NCBI GenBank assembly: GCA_964428475.1
Contig: CAYRYO010000017.1
Location: 1-33,663 of the forward strand
Direction of reading: 5' to 3'
From: JARICQ01 sp964428475
GTDB lineage: Bacteria > Bacillota > Clostridia > Tissierellales > Tissierellaceae
DNA: 33,663 bases
Within the stretch, counting starts at the first letter, position 1. Each line of letters starts with the position of its first letter. A model generated the notes under the pieces. The model saw only the letters and a program-made list of their open reading frames with translations, did no database searches and had not been told where the DNA came from. This document shows positions 1 through 7,545 of the stretch, piece after piece. Both the position numbers and the translations under genes were made by a program.

Positions 1-39
1 TTTTGAGTCCACTACGTCTGCCAATTCCATCACACCGGC
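1..39 (-). tRNA. tRNA-Leu(CAA), 5' part, cut by the window edge
   Basis: Read on the minus strand from position 39, the sequence opens with the acceptor strand GCCGGTG, then a D-arm containing GGAATTGGCAGAC, typical of bacterial leucine tRNAs. It continues into the anticodon stem GTGGA and the loop CTCAAAA, giving anticodon CAA. The variable arm, T arm and 3' end lie outside the window. The gene diverges from polA and has its own promoter at 58-86. Confidence 0.85.
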
Positions 40-57
40 AAAACTGCTACAAGAAAT

Positions 58-86
58 ATATTAGCACAAATATGATAATTAAGCAA
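58..86 (-). promoter_or_regulatory. Promoter of the minus-strand tRNA-Leu
   Basis: On the minus strand, TTGCTT (86-81) and TAATAT (63-58) are separated by exactly 17 bases, with TGC in front of the -10 as an extended -10 element. Initiation near position 51 would leave a leader of about a dozen bases before the tRNA 5' end. The call rests on sequence match only. Confidence 0.6.
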
Positions 87-103
87 GAATTTATTTTAGA
101 TCG

Positions 104-132
104 TTTACTGATGAGTCTATTTAATGTATACT
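104..132 (+). promoter_or_regulatory. Promoter of the polA operon
   Basis: TTTACT (104-109) and TATACT (127-132) are separated by 17 bases, followed about 30 bases later by the polA start. It lies back to back with the divergent tRNA promoter, so the two units share a roughly 120-bp regulatory space. Confidence 0.55.
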
Positions 133-164
133 AGAATATATGAAGTATTGAATGGAGTGAGATG

Positions 165-2837
165 ATGGACAGAAAAAAATTAATGGTGATTGATGGTAGT
201 TCATTGATATACAGAGCATTTTATGCCCTACCTTTATTAACTACAAAAGGCGGAATATATACAAATGGAGTATATGGGTTTTTAACTATGCTCTACAAAG
301 TAAAAGAAGAACAAAATCCAGACTATATATGTGTAGCGTTTGATAAGAAAGGCCCTACATTTAGGCACAAAGAATATAAAGAATACAAAGCTAAAAGGCA
401 AAAAACACCTTCAGAATTAATTCAACAATTTCCTATTGTAAGAGAAATCTTAGATGCTATGAATATAAAATATCTTGAGATGAGCGAATATGAAGCTGAT
501 GATATAGCAGGTACATTGGCTAAAATAGGAGAAGATAAATCACTAGATGTGTTGCTTGTTACTGGTGATAAAGACTATTTACAACTTGCTACAGATACTA
601 CAAAAGTATTAATCACCAAAAAGGGAATAACAGAAATGGAGGAATATGATAGAGATGCAATAATAGAGAAATATGGAATAACTCCAGAAAAATTAATAGA
701 TCTTAAAGGCTTAATGGGAGATAAATCAGATAATATTCCAGGGGTTCCAGGAATTGGAGAAAAAACAGGATTAAAATTACTTCAAAAGTATGATACTATG
801 GAAAAAATATATGAAAATATAGATGATATAAGTGGTAAAAAACTAAAAGAAAATTTAATTGAAAATAAAAACATAGCATTTTTAAGTAGAAAGCTTGGAG
901 AAATAATAACTAATATTAAATTAGAAATAGAAATTGAAGATATAAAAGTAAAAGAATCAAACTCAGAAAAACTTATTAAATTGTTTGAAGATCTAGAGTT
1001 TAATAGTTTAATAAATAAGGTATCACAAGAATACTCTATAAAAGAGGAATATGTTCCATGTAGTTACAATATAATAGAAGGATCTAATTATATTGATATA
1101 TTAGAGGATATAAAGAATAAAAAAAAATTTTGTTTTAAGTTTATGCTTTCTAACCAAAATTACATAGAGGATAATATAATCGCGGTTGGAATTAAAACTG
1201 ATCAAAAGTTGACAAATATTATATTATTTGACAACAAAGACGAAATAGATGTATTTACTGAATCATTTAAAGCTGTATTTGAAGATTCAAGTATTGAAAA
1301 GATAGGACACAATTTAAAGAATGATATAGTAATTCTTTTAAGAATTGGAATTGAAATAGAAAATGTAGCTTTCGATTCTATGATAGCTAAGTACTTGATA
1401 GATCCTTCACAGTCTTCATATTCTGTTAATGAGATAAGCAAAGAGTACTTGGGATACTATGGACTAGATGAAGAGGAATTATTAGGTAAAGGTAAAAACA
1501 AAAAAACATTTAAGGATTTAAATGATATTCAAATGGCAGAATATATTTCTTTTATAATAGAGACGGCATTTGGTGTAGAGACAAACATGAAGGACATAAT
1601 AAAAGAACAAGATATGATTGATCTATACTATGATATAGAGCTAAAACTAGTAGAAGTACTAGCTAGTATGGAATACTATGGTTTTTATATAGATGGAAGA
1701 GAACTTGAAAAAATTGGGTATGACCTAGATACTGAAATTAAATCATTGACTGATGAAATACATCATATGTCGGGGAGTGAATTCAATATAAATTCTCCAA
1801 AACAACTGGGAGAAATATTATTTGTAAAACTTGAGTTGCCAGTTATAAAAAAGACTAAAACTGGATATTCAACTAATGCTGAAGTACTAGAGAAATTGCA
1901 AGATAAACATCCTATAATTGAAAAAGTTTTAAGATATAGGCAAATTGTAAAGCTTAAATCTACCTATATAGATGGATTACTTGCGTTAATAAATGAAGAT
2001 ACACATAGAATACATTCATCATTTAATCAAACAATAACTACTACAGGAAGAATAAGTAGCACTGAACCAAATCTTCAAAACATACCTATTAGAACAGAAG
2101 ATGGAAGAAAAATAAGAAAAGCTTTTGTAGCAAAAGATAGTAATCACTTATTAATAGATGCAGACTATTCTCAAATAGAACTTAGAGTGCTTGCACATAT
2201 ATCAGACGATCCGAAATTCATCGAGGCTTTTAAAAACAATGAAGATATCCATACAAAGACTGCATCTCAAGTATTTGGAGTTGCAAAAGAGGACGTAGAT
2301 AGCAATATGAGAAGTAGGGCTAAAGCTGTTAATTTTGGAATTGTATACGGAATATCTGATTATGGTTTATCTAGGGATCTAAACATACCGAGAAAAGAAT
2401 CTAAGCAGTATATAGATAATTATCTTGAAAACTATAAAAATGTAAAAAAATATATGGAAGATATAGTAATTGATGGAAAAGAGAAGGGATACGTTGAAAC
2501 TATACTTCATAGAAGGAGATATATTCCAGAACTTCAGGCAAAGAACTTTAATATAAGGTCTTTTGGTGAGAGAATAGCTATGAATACGCCAATTCAAGGT
2601 TCAGCTGCAGATATTATTAAAATAGCAATGGTCAAGGTATATAATGAAATTAAAAACAGAAAATTAAAATCAAAGCTTATATTACAAATCCATGATGAAT
2701 TAATAATAGAAGCTACAAAGGATGAAGTTGAAGAAGTTAAGACTTTGATGAAGGATATAATGGAAAATTGCATCAAATTAAATGTGCCTTTAACTGTGGA
2801 TTTACAAGTGGGAGATAGTTGGTATGATACAAAATAA
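165..2837 (+). CDS. polA: DNA polymerase I with inactive proofreading domain
   Basis: Family A DNA polymerase for Okazaki fragment processing and repair synthesis; 890 residues, the usual bacterial length. The N-terminal third is the 5'-3' flap nuclease, with EADD, TGDKD and the helix-hairpin-helix region GDKSDNIPGVPGIGEKT. The C-terminal polymerase has motif A (DYSQIEL, catalytic D667), the O-helix RAKAVNFGIVYG and motif C HDE (843-845). The middle 3'-5' exonuclease fold is present, but its DxE motif reads K325-F-M327 and the exo III aspartate after Y460 is I464, so proofreading is very probably lost, as in Bst and Taq polymerases. Two in-frame ATGs (162, 165) are possible; 165 is preferred because it lies seven bases after GGAG. 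It is first in a unit with coaE, whose start overlaps its end by 14 bases. Confidence 0.97.
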   Translation: MDRKKLMVIDGSSLIYRAFYALPLLTTKGGIYTNGVYGFLTMLYKVKEEQNPDYICVAFDKKGPTFRHKEYKEYKAKRQKTPSELIQQFPIVREILDAMNIKYLEMSEYEADDIAGTLAKIGEDKSLDVLLVTGDKDYLQLATDTTKVLITKKGITEMEEYDRDAIIEKYGITPEKLIDLKGLMGDKSDNIPGVPGIGEKTGLKLLQKYDTMEKIYENIDDISGKKLKENLIENKNIAFLSRKLGEIITNIKLEIEIEDIKVKESNSEKLIKLFEDLEFNSLINKVSQEYSIKEEYVPCSYNIIEGSNYIDILEDIKNKKKFCFKFMLSNQNYIEDNIIAVGIKTDQKLTNIILFDNKDEIDVFTESFKAVFEDSSIEKIGHNLKNDIVILLRIGIEIENVAFDSMIAKYLIDPSQSSYSVNEISKEYLGYYGLDEEELLGKGKNKKTFKDLNDIQMAEYISFIIETAFGVETNMKDIIKEQDMIDLYYDIELKLVEVLASMEYYGFYIDGRELEKIGYDLDTEIKSLTDEIHHMSGSEFNINSPKQLGEILFVKLELPVIKKTKTGYSTNAEVLEKLQDKHPIIEKVLRYRQIVKLKSTYIDGLLALINEDTHRIHSSFNQTITTTGRISSTEPNLQNIPIRTEDGRKIRKAFVAKDSNHLLIDADYSQIELRVLAHISDDPKFIEAFKNNEDIHTKTASQVFGVAKEDVDSNMRSRAKAVNFGIVYGISDYGLSRDLNIPRKESKQYIDNYLENYKNVKKYMEDIVIDGKEKGYVETILHRRRYIPELQAKNFNIRSFGERIAMNTPIQGSAADIIKIAMVKVYNEIKNRKLKSKLILQIHDELIIEATKDEVEEVKTLMKDIMENCIKLNVPLTVDLQVGDSWYDTK

Positions 2838-3438
2838 AACTATTTTAATAGGAATTACTGGTGGTATAGGTACTGGGAAATCAACCGTTACTAAATTTAT
2901 AAAAGAAAAGGGTTATGCTGTATTAGATGCAGATAAAATAGCTAGAGAAGTAGTAGAAAAAGATATGCCAGCATATAAAATGCTAGTAGAAGAATTTGGA
3001 AGTAAGGTATTGAGAGAAGATGGAAGTCTAGACAGAAAGATGCTTGGAAATATAATATTTAATGACAATAAAAAGAGAACAAAACTAAATAATATTGTAC
3101 ATTCACATATTTTTATAAGAATGAAACGATTAGTAGATGAAATGTCAGTAAAATATAATATTGTATTTTTAGATATACCTCTTTTATTTGAGGAATATGA
3201 CAAATTGAAAGAACATGGTATTCTATTTGATGAAATCTGGCTTGTATATGCAAATCATCAAACTCAAATTCAAAGGATAACAAAAAGGGATAATATCTCA
3301 GAGGAAAGTGCTATAGCTAGGATAAACTCTCAAATAGACATAGAAAAAAAGACAAAGATGGCTTCAGAGATTTTAGATAATAGTAGAACAATAGAAGAAC
3401 TGGAAAAACAGATAGATAAACTATGTAAAAGAGTATAA
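2824..3438 (+). CDS. coaE: Dephospho-CoA kinase
   Basis: Phosphorylates the 3'-OH of dephospho-CoA with ATP, the last step of coenzyme A synthesis, in the cytoplasm. The 204-residue protein has the P-loop GGIGTGKST (13-21), the DADKIAREV segment and FLDIPLLFE, all typical of CoaE, and the family's normal length. Its ATG lies inside the 3' end of polA (14-base overlap, different frame) with GGAGA about eight bases upstream, which indicates translational coupling. A polA-coaE pairing is common in bacteria. No oddity was seen in the sequence. Confidence 0.95.
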   Translation: MIQNKTILIGITGGIGTGKSTVTKFIKEKGYAVLDADKIAREVVEKDMPAYKMLVEEFGSKVLREDGSLDRKMLGNIIFNDNKKRTKLNNIVHSHIFIRMKRLVDEMSVKYNIVFLDIPLLFEEYDKLKEHGILFDEIWLVYANHQTQIQRITKRDNISEESAIARINSQIDIEKKTKMASEILDNSRTIEELEKQIDKLCKRV

Positions 3439-3458
3439 TCTTTGAAGGGAGTATTTTT

Positions 3459-4100
3459 TTGAAAAGGAAAATGAAAAAATTAAAAAGAATAATTAAAATC
3501 ATAATATTTTTAATAGTGATATTAATTTTAGGGTTTGTTTATCTAAATATGAAATATCCAGTAGGATATAATTCGACAATAAAAAAATATGCAAAGCAGT
3601 ATGATTTAGATCCATACTTAATTGCATCTATAATAAATGTAGAGAGCAGCTACGACAAACAAGCTATATCCCCAAAAGCTGCAAGGGGATTAATGCAAAT
3701 AAGTTCACAAACGGGTAAATGGGCAAGCGAAGAGTTAAATATAGAAGATTATAGCGAAGAACTGCTATTTCAACCTGAAACAAATATAATGATAGGAAGC
3801 TGGTATTTAGACAGACTTAAAAGTGAATTTGATAGTGATTTAGACCATGTGCTTATTGCATATAACGCAGGAAGTGGCAATCTGAACAAATGGCTTCAAA
3901 ATGAAGAATATTGTCAAGATGGTAAAAATATATCAAATATTCCTTTTGAAGAAACTGAAAAATATCTAGTTAAAGTAAAGCACAATTATAAAATATATAG
4001 CACTATTTATAAAACTTATTTTAACGATACTGAACAAGATAATATCTACGTTGAAATATCAAACTATATGAGAAATATTATAAAACAATTTGTAAAATGA
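3459..4100 (+). CDS. Membrane-anchored lytic transglycosylase (SLT domain)
   Basis: Cleaves the MurNAc-GlcNAc bond of peptidoglycan, leaving 1,6-anhydro ends. A basic N-terminus and one membrane helix (about residues 10-28) place the 213-residue protein outside the cell on a membrane anchor. The SLT domain follows, with the catalytic glutamate E62 in NVESSYDKQA, the ARGLMQI motif at 75-81, and the LIAYNAGSGN motif expected of Slt70-like C-terminal domains. The start is TTG at 3459, eight bases after GAAGGGA; the next in-frame ATG (3471) is too far from that site. It sits 20 bases after coaE and 30 before the binding lipoprotein, so the four genes probably share a transcript. The physiological role (recycling, sporulation or insertion of complexes) cannot be read from sequence. 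Confidence 0.9.
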   Translation: MKRKMKKLKRIIKIIIFLIVILILGFVYLNMKYPVGYNSTIKKYAKQYDLDPYLIASIINVESSYDKQAISPKAARGLMQISSQTGKWASEELNIEDYSEELLFQPETNIMIGSWYLDRLKSEFDSDLDHVLIAYNAGSGNLNKWLQNEEYCQDGKNISNIPFEETEKYLVKVKHNYKIYSTIYKTYFNDTEQDNIYVEISNYMRNIIKQFVK

Positions 4101-4130
4101 TATAAGAAACTATAAAGATGAGGTGTGAAA

Positions 4131-5858
4131 GTGAAAAAGAAAATTATATTTTTACTGGTTTTAGTATTGATGGTAGGAATACTGAATGGATGTCAATTAA
4201 ATCAAAATGATGTAGATGATAGCAAAGCAAAGGAAGATGTTACAAATGAAACAGAGTATATACCGGAAATAGGTGGAGAAGTTGTATTGCCACTTACTAC
4301 TTTTAATACTTTAAATCCATTGATGACAGAAAATAATAGCTACTATTTCTTTAGTAAACTAATATTTGAAGGTCTGTTTGAATTTGGTGAAGATTTAAAT
4401 GTAGAAAATCAATTAGCTGAGAGCTATGAGATAAAAGAAGATGGTAGAACTATTGATATCAAATTAAAAAACAATATACTTTGGCATGATGGAGAAACAC
4501 TAAAGTCGGAAGACGTACTATTTACAGTAAATGCTATAAAATATGCAAATGCCAATAGCGTGTACAAAGAAATGTTTGAAAACTCTATAGGCTCATATAG
4601 ACCTTCAGATATACGAAGAATATTAGATATAGTTGAAGTTGATGAGCAAAATTTATCTATTAAATTTGATCGTGCTTTTAGCAATAATTTAGAAGTACTT
4701 ACATTTCCTATTATTCCTAGTCATATATTTGGGAATTCTGGAAACTCATCTTATGCGAAGGCTTTAGAAATAGAAGATTATAATCCTGTAGGAACAGGAC
4801 CTTTTAAATTTGATAAGTATGAAAAGATGAAGCAAATAACATTAACTGCAAATGAAGACTTTAGAGATTCAAGGGCGTATATAGATAGAGTAGTGGGGAA
4901 AGTCTTTGATAGTGAAGAGGATATATTACAAGCATTTGAAACTGGAGAAGTAAATGTGGCTACTACTATAGGGGTAGATTGGGATAAATACAAACAAGAA
5001 GATACAATAAGATTAATAGACTTTATATCTTCAAATTATGAATTTTTAGGGTTTAATTTTGATAAGAAAATATTTTCTGAAGAAAGTGGAAAGGTTTTAA
5101 GAAAAGCTATTACATATGCTATTGATAGACAAGGCATAATAGAAAAGGTTTATCTTGGACATGGTACACAGATAGATGTCCCACTTCATCCAGATTCATG
5201 GTTGTTATCTGAAGAGGCAAATCAATATGGATACAATATTGATTTGGCTAAAAAACAGTTAGAAGAACTGGCGTTAGAAGATTCAAATGAGAATGGGATA
5301 TTAGAAGTAGACGGTAAGGATATCTCTCTTAAACTTTTAACTAATACATTGAATCCATTGAGAGTAAAAACAGCAATGATAATAAAAGATGACTTGGAAA
5401 AAATTGGAATAAAAGTTGATATATACCCTGAAATAGATGAGGAAAAAGAATTAGCGTCAAAGGAGGAAATAGAGTCTCAGTGGACACAAATAAATACTGA
5501 AATAAAAAATGGTAATTACGATATTGTATTATCTGGCTGGCAACTGTCAGTAATTCCAGATTTATCCTTCGCATTTCATAGTTCACAGATAAAATACGGA
5601 ATGAATTTTATTAATTATACAAATGAAGAAATGGATCAACTTCTTGAAAAAAGTTTCTTGAATGGGTCTAGAAATGCAAAAAAAGAAACATATAAAGAAT
5701 TACAAGGATTAATAGTAGAAGAAATACCTTATACTAGTTTGCTTTTTAAAAACAAATCGCTACTTTTAAATTCAAAAATCATGGGGGAATTGAAACCAAG
5801 CTTTTTTAATCCATATAAGGGGATTGAAAATGCATATATACCCAAAGAACTGCAATAA
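4131..5858 (+). CDS. Peptide/nickel-type ABC transporter substrate-binding lipoprotein (SBP family 5)
   Basis: Extracellular solute-binding protein of the OppA/DppA type, 575 residues. The N-terminus is a lipoprotein signal: KKK, a hydrophobic run, then the lipobox LNGC with lipidated Cys21. The mature part contains features of SBP_bac_5: FNTLNPLMTENN near the start, LAESYEIKEDGRTIDIKLK, WHDGETLKSEDVLFTV, YNPVGTGPFKF and LRKAITYAIDRQGI. GTG at 4131 is chosen over the in-frame GTG at 4125 because GAGGTG (4120-4125) is then correctly spaced. No permease or ATPase gene is adjacent, so it is an orphan binding protein whose ligand is unknown; peptides are the family default. It ends just before the 50-bp palindrome at 5880. 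Confidence 0.9.
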   Translation: MKKKIIFLLVLVLMVGILNGCQLNQNDVDDSKAKEDVTNETEYIPEIGGEVVLPLTTFNTLNPLMTENNSYYFFSKLIFEGLFEFGEDLNVENQLAESYEIKEDGRTIDIKLKNNILWHDGETLKSEDVLFTVNAIKYANANSVYKEMFENSIGSYRPSDIRRILDIVEVDEQNLSIKFDRAFSNNLEVLTFPIIPSHIFGNSGNSSYAKALEIEDYNPVGTGPFKFDKYEKMKQITLTANEDFRDSRAYIDRVVGKVFDSEEDILQAFETGEVNVATTIGVDWDKYKQEDTIRLIDFISSNYEFLGFNFDKKIFSEESGKVLRKAITYAIDRQGIIEKVYLGHGTQIDVPLHPDSWLLSEEANQYGYNIDLAKKQLEELALEDSNENGILEVDGKDISLKLLTNTLNPLRVKTAMIIKDDLEKIGIKVDIYPEIDEEKELASKEEIESQWTQINTEIKNGNYDIVLSGWQLSVIPDLSFAFHSSQIKYGMNFINYTNEEMDQLLEKSFLNGSRNAKKETYKELQGLIVEEIPYTSLLFKNKSLLLNSKIMGELKPSFFNPYKGIENAYIPKELQ

Positions 5859-5862
5859 ATAG

Positions 5863-5891
5863 TTGTAAATTTCATATAAATATAGTAAAAT
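5863..5891 (+). promoter_or_regulatory. Possible promoter for tRNA-Leu(GAG)
   Basis: TTGTAA (5863-5868), 17 bases, TAAAAT (5886-5891). Initiation would fall near 5898, inside the palindrome at 5880-5929, about 34 bases before the tRNA. The -10 lies in the left arm of the palindrome, so any protein or structure on the palindrome would interfere with it. Sequence match only. Confidence 0.4.
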
Positions 5892-5929
5892 GATTAATAT
5901 AAGATCTTATATTAATCATTTTACTATAT
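5880..5929. repeat. 50-bp perfect palindrome upstream of tRNA-Leu
   Basis: Positions 5880-5904 are the exact reverse complement of 5905-5929 with no mismatch and no spacer; the centre is AAGATCTT (BglII-type AGATCT). It begins 21 bases after the stop codon of the binding-protein gene and ends two bases before the tRNA. As RNA it would form a 23-bp AU-rich hairpin with a GAUC loop, but no U-run follows, so it is not a standard intrinsic terminator. It may end or protect the upstream mRNA, or act as a cruciform or dyad operator. Confidence 0.9.
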
Positions 5930-5931
5930 AT

Positions 5932-6018
5932 GCGAGGGTGGCGGAATTGGCAGACGCGCTAGCTTGAGGGGCTAGTGATGATTTCATCGTGAGAGTTCAA
6001 GTCTCTTCCTTCGCACCA
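5932..6018 (+). tRNA. tRNA-Leu(GAG), complete, CCA encoded
   Basis: The acceptor stem GCGAGGG pairs with CCTTCGC (one G-U). The D arm is GGCGGAATTGGCAGACGC, the anticodon stem is CTAGC/GCTAG with loop TTGAGGG giving anticodon GAG, there is a long class II variable arm (TGATGATTTCATCG), and the T arm is GAGAGTTCAAGTCTCTT. Discriminator A and CCA (6016-6018) are encoded. Length is 87 bases. It is flanked by the 50-bp palindrome and a strong terminator. Confidence 0.97.
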
Positions 6019-6019
6019 C

Positions 6020-6054
6020 AAAAACGAATATTATTAATAATATTCGTTTTTTTT
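6020..6054 (+). terminator. Intrinsic terminator of tRNA-Leu(GAG)
   Basis: Positions 6020-6051 are a perfect 32-bp AT-rich palindrome (centre ATTATTAATAAT) starting two bases after the tRNA CCA, and the 3' arm runs into an eight-base T tract (6047-6054). This is the standard form of a rho-independent terminator. Confidence 0.85.
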
Positions 6055-6093
6055 GTCAATATATCAATTGATAAAAAGTTGACACAATTCATC

Positions 6094-6111
6094 ATTGTAA
6101 AACATTACAAT
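6094..6111. promoter_or_regulatory. Operator-like inverted repeat over the rnf promoter
   Basis: ATTGTAA (6094-6100), AACA, TTACAAT (6105-6111) form a perfect 7-4-7 inverted repeat. It covers the -35 hexamer and the first part of the spacer of the best rnf promoter, a position suited to a repressor. It resembles, but does not match, the Rex consensus TTGTTAA-N4-TTAACAA, so the regulator is not identified. Confidence 0.5.
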
Positions 6112-6124
6112 ATAGTGATATAAT
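6095..6124 (+). promoter_or_regulatory. rnf operon promoter
   Basis: TTGTAA (6095-6100), 18 bases, TATAAT (6119-6124), with TGA directly before the -10 forming an extended -10 element. A further TTGACA lies at 6079-6084, but no good -10 is spaced correctly for it. Initiation near 6131 gives a leader of about 70 bases before rnfC. Confidence 0.65.
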
Positions 6125-6144
6125 ATTAATTGCGCCAAAGTTTA

Positions 6145-6170
6145 TGAATGAATTGATTGTAATTCATTCA
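6145..6170 (+). other. Hairpin in the rnfC 5' leader
   Basis: TGAATGAATT (6145-6154) and AATTCATTCA (6161-6170) are perfect 10-base complements around the six-base loop GATTGT. The hairpin lies about 15 bases into the predicted rnf transcript and ends 18 bases before the ribosome binding site. It has no U-run and so is not a terminator; mRNA stabilisation or protein binding is possible. Confidence 0.55.
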
Positions 6171-6199
6171 CTATATATAAAAATAAAGAGGTGAAAGCT

Positions 6200-7528
6200 A
6201 TGAATTTTAACAATCTCACTTTTAAGGGTGGGGTACATGTATCACATAATAAAGAATTTACAGAAGATAAAGCCATAGAAGTTATGGAAGATCCAAGTAT
6301 AGTTTATATTCCATTGCAACAGCATATAGGGGCTCCATGTGAAGCATTGGTAAATGTGGGTGACAGAGTAAGAGTAGGCCAAAAAATAGCTGAGGCATCT
6401 GCTTTTGTATCGGCACCTATACATTCAAGTGTAGCGGGTATAATAAAGAGTATCATAGTGATGACTACTCCTACAGGGATAAAATCTAAGACTATAGCCA
6501 TAGAAACTGATGGGACTGATGAATTAGATGAAAATATAAATCCTAGAGGAAGCTTAGAACAACTATCTTCAAAAGAACTACTAGAAATAATAAAAGAAGC
6601 TGGCTTGACAGGTATGGGAGGAGCTGCATTTCCAACTCATGTAAAACTATCACCACCGCCTGATAAAAAAATAGACACAGTAATAATAAATGGAGCTGAA
6701 TGTGAGCCGTTTTTGACATCAGATCATAGGACCATGCTAGAAAGTCCTGAAAAGGTAATATTTGGATTAAAGGTAATGATGAAGGTATTAGGAGTAGACG
6801 AAGGTTACATTGGAGTTGAAAACAATAAAATGGATGCAGTGAAATCGCTTAAAGAAGCATTATTACCAGGAGATAATATAAATATAGTTACAGTACAGAC
6901 AAAGTATCCCCAAGGTGATGAAAAAAGACTTATCGATGCTATTGCTGGAAGAAAAGTACCTTCAGGTGGACTGCCAATGGATGTAGGATGTGTTGTAAAC
7001 AATGCAGGAACAGCTAAGGCTATTGCAGATGCTGTATTAGAAGGCAAACCATTATACGAAAGAGTAGTAACTGTCACTGGAAATGGAATTACTCAGCCAA
7101 AGAATCTATTGGTCAAAATAGGTACACCGTTTAAAGAAGTAATAGAAAGCTGTGGAGGATTTAAAGGAAGACCAGGTAAAATACTCATGGGTGGACCTAT
7201 GATGGGACTTAGTCAATTTTCTATAGATGTGCCAATTATAAAGGGATCAAGTGGAATACTTGTACTTACAGAAGAAGAAGCTAAGCCACGCAAGATAAGC
7301 TCTTGTATTAAATGTGGAAGATGTTTAGAAGGGTGTCCCGTACATCTACAACCACTTTATATTTCAGCTCATGCTTTAAAAGATGACTTTGAAGGAGCAG
7401 AAAAATATGGTGCACTTGACTGTGTGGAATGTGGTGCATGTTCATATATATGTCCTGCAAATAGACCTTTAACCGAATCTATTAGGTTTGCTAAGAGGGA
7501 AATATTATCAAAGAGAAAAAAATCATAA
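6200..7528 (+). CDS. rnfC: Rnf complex subunit RnfC (NADH/ferredoxin electron-transfer subunit)
   Basis: Peripheral cytoplasmic subunit of the ion-pumping ferredoxin:NAD+ oxidoreductase, where NAD(H) and FMN bind. The 442-residue protein shows the GLTGMGGAAFPTHVKL nucleotide-binding segment, the INGAECEPFLTSDHR motif shared with the NuoF family, and two [4Fe-4S] motifs, C369-C372-C375-C379 and C408-C411-C414-C418, near the C-terminus. The ATG at 6200 is preferred over the GTG at 6191 because GAGGTG (6188-6193) is the ribosome binding site. It is first in the rnfCDGEAB operon, 17 bases before rnfD, and shorter than proteobacterial RnfC, lacking a long alanine/lysine-rich tail. Confidence 0.96.
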   Translation: MNFNNLTFKGGVHVSHNKEFTEDKAIEVMEDPSIVYIPLQQHIGAPCEALVNVGDRVRVGQKIAEASAFVSAPIHSSVAGIIKSIIVMTTPTGIKSKTIAIETDGTDELDENINPRGSLEQLSSKELLEIIKEAGLTGMGGAAFPTHVKLSPPPDKKIDTVIINGAECEPFLTSDHRTMLESPEKVIFGLKVMMKVLGVDEGYIGVENNKMDAVKSLKEALLPGDNINIVTVQTKYPQGDEKRLIDAIAGRKVPSGGLPMDVGCVVNNAGTAKAIADAVLEGKPLYERVVTVTGNGITQPKNLLVKIGTPFKEVIESCGGFKGRPGKILMGGPMMGLSQFSIDVPIIKGSSGILVLTEEEAKPRKISSCIKCGRCLEGCPVHLQPLYISAHALKDDFEGAEKYGALDCVECGACSYICPANRPLTESIRFAKREILSKRKKS

Positions 7529-7545
7529 AAATAGGAGGAAAGATA

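Noticed and set aside
1120..1560. Loss of polA exonuclease residues as sequencing error
   Set aside because: The frame is intact, changes are scattered over separate motifs, and the same loss is known in other Gram-positive polymerases.
6079..6084. TTGACA as the main rnf -35 box
   Set aside because: No good -10 lies 16-18 bases downstream; the TTGTAA/extended TATAAT pair slightly further on fits better.
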